From Acidobacteriota bacterium (GTDB lineage: Bacteria > Acidobacteriota > Terriglobia > Acidiferrales > UBA7541), in NCBI GenBank assembly GCA_003224145.1, contig QHYN01000200.1, positions 1-64,000 of the forward strand: a stretch of DNA of 64,000 bases, written 5' to 3'. The position numbers were made by a program, and so were the translations under genes. Below are positions 59,516 to 64,000 of this stretch, one piece after another; positions within the stretch are counted from its first letter, which is position 1; each line of letters starts with the position of its first letter. The notes beneath the pieces are model-generated. The model searched no databases. It was not told where the DNA came from and saw only the letters and a program-made list of their open reading frames with translations.

Positions 59516-61048
59516 TTACCTCTTGTCCTTATTTTCTGCCCCGAGGTCGCCGTAGGGCCAGAGGTTGAAAGCTTTCAGCTCTTCGTATTCATGCTGGTCG
59601 CGCAGCATTTTCGCGGTGCGCTCGGCGGGCCAGGGTGAGGCGAAACGCTCGGGCCGATCCGCGATCCAGAACGCCGCCAGCGCCATGAGTGTCGCATTGT
59701 GAGTGAGCACGTCTGGTTTTTGTGCCTCCAGCGCATCCGCGGCCGAATGATGGGTGTATTTATAATCGGTGGTCTCCTGCAGCATATTGATGCCGGGCAG
59801 ACCGACTATGGAAAACGGCAGTGTATCCGTTCCGGATTCCACTTTGTCGTCTACCTCCAAACGATGGAAATGGGACAGGGAATCTGCAAAGAGTTGAAAT
59901 GCCGACACTAAGTCGTCGCGGCCGCCCATTTGAAAACCTTTGACCGGCCCCTGCCCAAAGTCCAGCACCAAATCGCCCAGATGATTCGCGAGTTCTGACT
60001 TGTGCTGATGGACATACGCGAACGAGCCGTCGAGTCCCTGTTCTTCTCCGGTGAATAATACAAAGCGAATAGTGCGCCGCGGCCGCTGCCCGGAACGCAC
60101 GATCGCGTCGGCCGCTCCCAAGGTCGTCGCGATTCCCGAGCCATTGTCCGTTGTCCCTTCGGCTAGGTCCCAGGAATCAAGATGCCCGCCAACCACCAAG
60201 ATTTCTTCGGCATGTTCCCGTCCGCGAATCTCGCCGACGACGTTAGCAGTCTCCACGGGGCCATTCGTAAATGCGTTTTGCACGTTGAAGCGAACCCGCG
60301 GCGTGATGCCGCGCTCAAGAAAACGTTCCAACTGCCCGTGGTCCTCAGCAGTCATCGACAAGACAGGAACGGCGAAATCTGCGTTGAAGCCGAGGATCCC
60401 CGTGTGCGTCAGGTTCATACCTGAGGACTTTCCGCCGCCTTGCCCGCCGATCACCGCGATTGCTCCTGCCTGACCAGCAGCTTTCAAAAAGTCACCGAAC
60501 TGCGCGAAGAGCATCATGAAATCTTTGCTGGGCTTTCCTTTTGTGATGACCAGCGCGACTTTGCCCTTCAGCCTTGCGACATTCTTTATCTCATTGTCGA
60601 TATCGAACATGTTGACGGTCACGACATCGCCTTCAGCACCTCCCGCCGGCGTCGAGCCCGTCCAGCCCATGGCATCCACGTGCAGTTTGTGGCGTACGGG
60701 GGTGAGAAGTTCCGCTTCTGCCGTGCCCCGTGACCAGCCGCGCCAGATCGTATATTTTTCGGTGTGGACGTTTTCCAAGCCGATAGACTTCATTTTCGCG
60801 GCGCCCCAGTCTTCCGCCTTTCGCTCGGCGGGAGTGCCGGTGACACGGCCGCCGATGTCGTCGCTCAGTTGCGTCAGGTATTCGAAAGCGTGCGAATTCA
60901 GCAGCCCTTCGCCCGCAATTCGAACCAGCGCCGGCTTGGTGCCATCTTCGTCCGGGCCTTTGGGAGGCCGATCATCCGCGCGAAGCGGCAATCCGCCCGC
61001 GCACAAACTCGCCGCTACCATCATGAATCCCACCAGGACACGTTGCAT
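59516..61048 (-). CDS. M28-family zinc aminopeptidase-like protein, exported
   Basis: EEILVVGGHLDSWDLAEGTTDNGSGIATTLGAADAI; FVLFTGEEQGLDGSFAYV; signal peptide. Confidence 0.9.
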   Translation of the reverse strand: MQRVLVGFMMVAASLCAGGLPLRADDRPPKGPDEDGTKPALVRIAGEGLLNSHAFEYLTQLSDDIGGRVTGTPAERKAEDWGAAKMKSIGLENVHTEKYTIWRGWSRGTAEAELLTPVRHKLHVDAMGWTGSTPAGGAEGDVVTVNMFDIDNEIKNVARLKGKVALVITKGKPSKDFMMLFAQFGDFLKAAGQAGAIAVIGGQGGGKSSGMNLTHTGILGFNADFAVPVLSMTAEDHGQLERFLERGITPRVRFNVQNAFTNGPVETANVVGEIRGREHAEEILVVGGHLDSWDLAEGTTDNGSGIATTLGAADAIVRSGQRPRRTIRFVLFTGEEQGLDGSFAYVHQHKSELANHLGDLVLDFGQGPVKGFQMGGRDDLVSAFQLFADSLSHFHRLEVDDKVESGTDTLPFSIVGLPGINMLQETTDYKYTHHSAADALEAQKPDVLTHNATLMALAAFWIADRPERFASPWPAERTAKMLRDQHEYEELKAFNLWPYGDLGAENKDKR

Positions 61049-61218
61049 CGCTTCTCTCCTCGCGCTCTCAGCGCACATCAAGACTATCACGCACTCAGAC
61101 GCAGCCGCTGTCCAACGGTTTCGGCCTGCTGTCGCCGACAGTGTTGCTGCGGCAACGCATTCGAATCGGCGGCTTTACCGCGCGCCGTTCTCCCTTTTAC
61201 ACTGCCTTCGAGAACAAA

Positions 61219-63255
61219 ATGAAGCTTCGCGGCAAACCTCCGGTCTCTTGTCTGTATGCGGTTACGATCTTCTTTTTGTTGGCGCTTGGGCAGCAGGTTG
61301 CTCTAGGGCAGGCGGCGCCGCAGAAACCTGCGGAAAAGCCTGCTGCGAAGAGTCCCGAGAAAACAGGCTCCCCGAAAAAGGCAGAAAATCCCGCGCAAAT
61401 CGAGCTGCTCGAAACCAAGGTGCGATTTGAAATCACCGGGGACAGCCGCAAGGAAGTTCATGCGCTGGTGAAGATCAACAGCGAACTGGGCGTGCGCCAG
61501 TTCGCGCGGCTGAATTTTGATTTCAACCGCTCGTTCGAATCGGTGAATATCCCGCTGGTTCACATCACCCACGCGAGCGGGGGCACGGCCGACATTTTGC
61601 CGGGCGCTATCACCGATCAACCGAATCCCGCTGTCGTCAATGCTCCCGCGTATCAAGACGTGCGCGTGAAATCCGTGCGGATCCTTGGCCTCCAGCCCGG
61701 CGACACTCTCGAATACCGCGTCATCCGAACCGTCTCGCATCATCCGCTGGCACCGGATTTTTGGCTTGACCACACCTTCGACCGCACCGGCATCGTCTCC
61801 TACGAGATCTTCGGACTCGATCTGCCCGCCTCGCGAACTGTCCAAATGAAAGTTTCCAAGGACCTCCCTGAAGCGCAGAAGCAAGAAGAAGAGACCAGAG
61901 ACTCAGACCGTTTGCGGTACAAATGGAACCTGGTCGGTGCCACCAGCGCGCCCAGTGATAGCGAAGCCGAGAAAAAGGAGCTTCACGTCACCATCACAAC
62001 TTACGGCTCATGGGAAGAGCTTGCAAACCGCCTGCGTGCCACGCTGGAACCAGGGGAAGACGTTGTCAAGGAGTTCTACCCGAAGGCCAAGGAGCTAATC
62101 CAGGGCAAAAAGAGCGCCGATGAGTGGATTAACTCGTTTTATGACTTTGTTTCCCAGAAGATCAAAACCGTTGACCTTCCATTGGGCGCCACGGAGTATA
62201 AGACGCGCAAACCCTCCGACATTCTTTCTTCGGGTTATGCAACCGCAGAGGACAAATTCATCCTGTTTGCCGCAATTGGAAACAATTACTGCGGCCCGGC
62301 GCGCGCCGGGCTGGTCATTTCCCGTCCCGCAAATCAGGAATACGACCTCCCTCAGCCTGGCGTGTTCGATCACCTTCTCACCATGTCCGGCTATCCTTCC
62401 ATCAATGTCTGGATGGACCTGAATCTGGAAGTAGCGCCCTATCGCATGATCCTTCCTCAATTTCAAAAGAAACGTACTCTGCTCGTCGGCCCTGCCGTAT
62501 CTGACCAGTGGCCCATTGTGGCAGGCGAGCTTCCGTTTTCTGCAAAGCAAACAGTAAACGTCGATGCGTCGCTCGCTGCGGACGGCGAGCTCGCAGCGAA
62601 AGTCCACTACTCCATGCGCGGCGAAAATGAACTACTTCTGCGCGTCGCGTTTCATCAAACGCCCAAGGAAAAATGGAAGGAGCTCGCCCAGCTTCTCTCG
62701 ATCACCGACGGCTTCCGTGGGCAAGTGAGCAGTGTCAATGCGTCTGATCCGTACGCGACGAAAGAACCCTTTGCGCTGGAATACGAACTGGAGCAGCGAA
62801 AATTCGTGGACTGGTCGAAGAAGACTGTGCGCATCCCGGCGCTGCTCCCGCAGTTGGGTTTGCCCGACGCTCTGGCGAAGCCCGCCGCGGATACTGCAAC
62901 TACCGCCATCGAGCTCGGCACGCCGCTGGAAGTGGAAACTCGAATGACGCTGCATCTTCCAGCCGGTACGGCGGCCCAAACGCCGACCGGGACTTCCGTC
63001 GAGCGCGACTACGCCACGTACGCATCTCAGTACTCCGCCAAGGGAACTACGCTCACCGCCTCCCGACACATTCGTTTTCTCTTGAGGCAAATTCCCGGCA
63101 CTCGCGCGGCGGACTACAACGCCTTCCTCCACGCTGTCCAGAGTGACGAAGCCCAAGACTTCTCGCTCGAGCGGCCTGAAACCTCTGCGCCAAAAACAAA
63201 TTCGGCGGCTCCCCATAGCACGGCGCCGTCGAAACCAACCCAGCCCAAACCGTGA
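61219..63255 (+). CDS. DUF3857 / transglutaminase-like fold protein, exported
   Basis: Signal peptide MKLRGKPPVSCLYAVTIFFLLALGQQVALGQ; DUF3857-type beta region followed by transglutaminase-like YDFVSQKIKTVDLPLGATEYKTRKPSDILSSGYATAEDKFILFAAI. Confidence 0.65.
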   Translation: MKLRGKPPVSCLYAVTIFFLLALGQQVALGQAAPQKPAEKPAAKSPEKTGSPKKAENPAQIELLETKVRFEITGDSRKEVHALVKINSELGVRQFARLNFDFNRSFESVNIPLVHITHASGGTADILPGAITDQPNPAVVNAPAYQDVRVKSVRILGLQPGDTLEYRVIRTVSHHPLAPDFWLDHTFDRTGIVSYEIFGLDLPASRTVQMKVSKDLPEAQKQEEETRDSDRLRYKWNLVGATSAPSDSEAEKKELHVTITTYGSWEELANRLRATLEPGEDVVKEFYPKAKELIQGKKSADEWINSFYDFVSQKIKTVDLPLGATEYKTRKPSDILSSGYATAEDKFILFAAIGNNYCGPARAGLVISRPANQEYDLPQPGVFDHLLTMSGYPSINVWMDLNLEVAPYRMILPQFQKKRTLLVGPAVSDQWPIVAGELPFSAKQTVNVDASLAADGELAAKVHYSMRGENELLLRVAFHQTPKEKWKELAQLLSITDGFRGQVSSVNASDPYATKEPFALEYELEQRKFVDWSKKTVRIPALLPQLGLPDALAKPAADTATTAIELGTPLEVETRMTLHLPAGTAAQTPTGTSVERDYATYASQYSAKGTTLTASRHIRFLLRQIPGTRAADYNAFLHAVQSDEAQDFSLERPETSAPKTNSAAPHSTAPSKPTQPKP

Positions 63256-63258
63256 GTG

Positions 63259-63834
63259 TTACTTGATTTCCAGAATCTCTTTCTCTTTGGCGGCAGAGAG
63301 ATCTTCGATCTTCTTGGTCTCAGAGTGCGTGAACTTTTCCATTTCTTCGATGGCCCGCTTGTGCTCGTCCTGGCTGATTTTCTTGTCTTTCTCGAGTTTG
63401 TCGATGGCTTCCTTGATGTCGCGGCGGATATTGCGCACCGCGGTGCGGTGGTTCTCCAGGATTTTGTGCAGGTGCTTGACGATCTCCTTGCGCCGTTCCT
63501 CGGTGGGAGCGGGCATGGGCACGCGAACAATCTTGCCGTCGTTCGTGGGATTTAGTCCCAGATCCGACGAGCGAATGGCCTTATCGATCAGCGGCACCAC
63601 GCTGGGGTCCCATGGTGAAATCACCAGCAGCGTGGCTTCCGGCACCATCACGGTGCCCAATTGATTCACCGGCATGGGCGTGCCATGATAATCCACGCGG
63701 ATGGCATCCAGGATGGCCGCGTTCGCGCGCCCGGTGCGCAGCGTTGCCAGTTCCTTGCGGAAATCGTCGACAGCCTTCTCCATACGTGTCCTGGCTGCCG
63801 CCATCGCATCTTTCGTTGTCGCAATTGTCATCAT
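63259..63834 (-). CDS. frr: Ribosome recycling factor
   Basis: MEKAVDDFRKELATLRTGRANAAILDAIRVDYHGTPMPVNQLGTVMVPEATLLVISPWDPSVVPLIDKAI. Confidence 0.97.
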   Translation of the reverse strand: MMTIATTKDAMAAARTRMEKAVDDFRKELATLRTGRANAAILDAIRVDYHGTPMPVNQLGTVMVPEATLLVISPWDPSVVPLIDKAIRSSDLGLNPTNDGKIVRVPMPAPTEERRKEIVKHLHKILENHRTAVRNIRRDIKEAIDKLEKDKKISQDEHKRAIEEMEKFTHSETKKIEDLSAAKEKEILEIK

Positions 63835-64000
63835 TTTTCAGGTCCTCAGTCTCCAGTGCTCAGGTCTTGGTAAAGATTTTGGAAGCAAGAGATTGTGCCG
63901 GGTTCGTGATCAACAATCACCCCCGGCCGAAGCCGCTCATCTAATTTTAGGCAGGTTCCTATCTTAAACCGACAACTGACTGCCGATAACCGAAAACTGT

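Overview
The window is 64 kb of high-GC, gene-dense bacterial chromosome. Gene content (several Oar/CarboxypepD_reg-type TonB receptors, a fused 2-oxoacid dehydrogenase E1, many small conserved hypotheticals) looks like Acidobacteriota; this assignment is inference. Recognisable housekeeping genes: gap-pgk-tpiA-secG cluster, tdk, frr, msrB, a glucan phosphorylase, tRNA-Leu(GAG) and tRNA-Gly(GCC). Other content: S9 oligopeptidase, MrfA/MrfB-like DNA repair pair, hybrid histidine kinase divergent from an HD-GYP regulator, RND efflux pair, M28 peptidase, orphan cytochrome oxidase subunit I/III pair, two PLP aminotransferases. No CRISPR, phage or transposase was recognised. The two most unusual items are: (1) a small secreted or membrane precursor (about 16482-16811) carrying three tandem copies of DGWPLPPPIPP(QQTETLVA), in which every nucleotide difference between copies is synonymous. 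It lies between an XRE/S24-like regulator and two membrane-protein genes, and resembles a multi-copy peptide signal or effector cassette. (2) A cytochrome oxidase subunit I homologue (30629-32326) in which two of the three canonical CuB histidines appear replaced by Gln (GHPEVY to AQAEVY, WAHHM to WGQHM) and the K-channel Lys is Asn, although the heme-ligand HFH motif is kept. It sits next to a subunit III gene with no CuA subunit II nearby.
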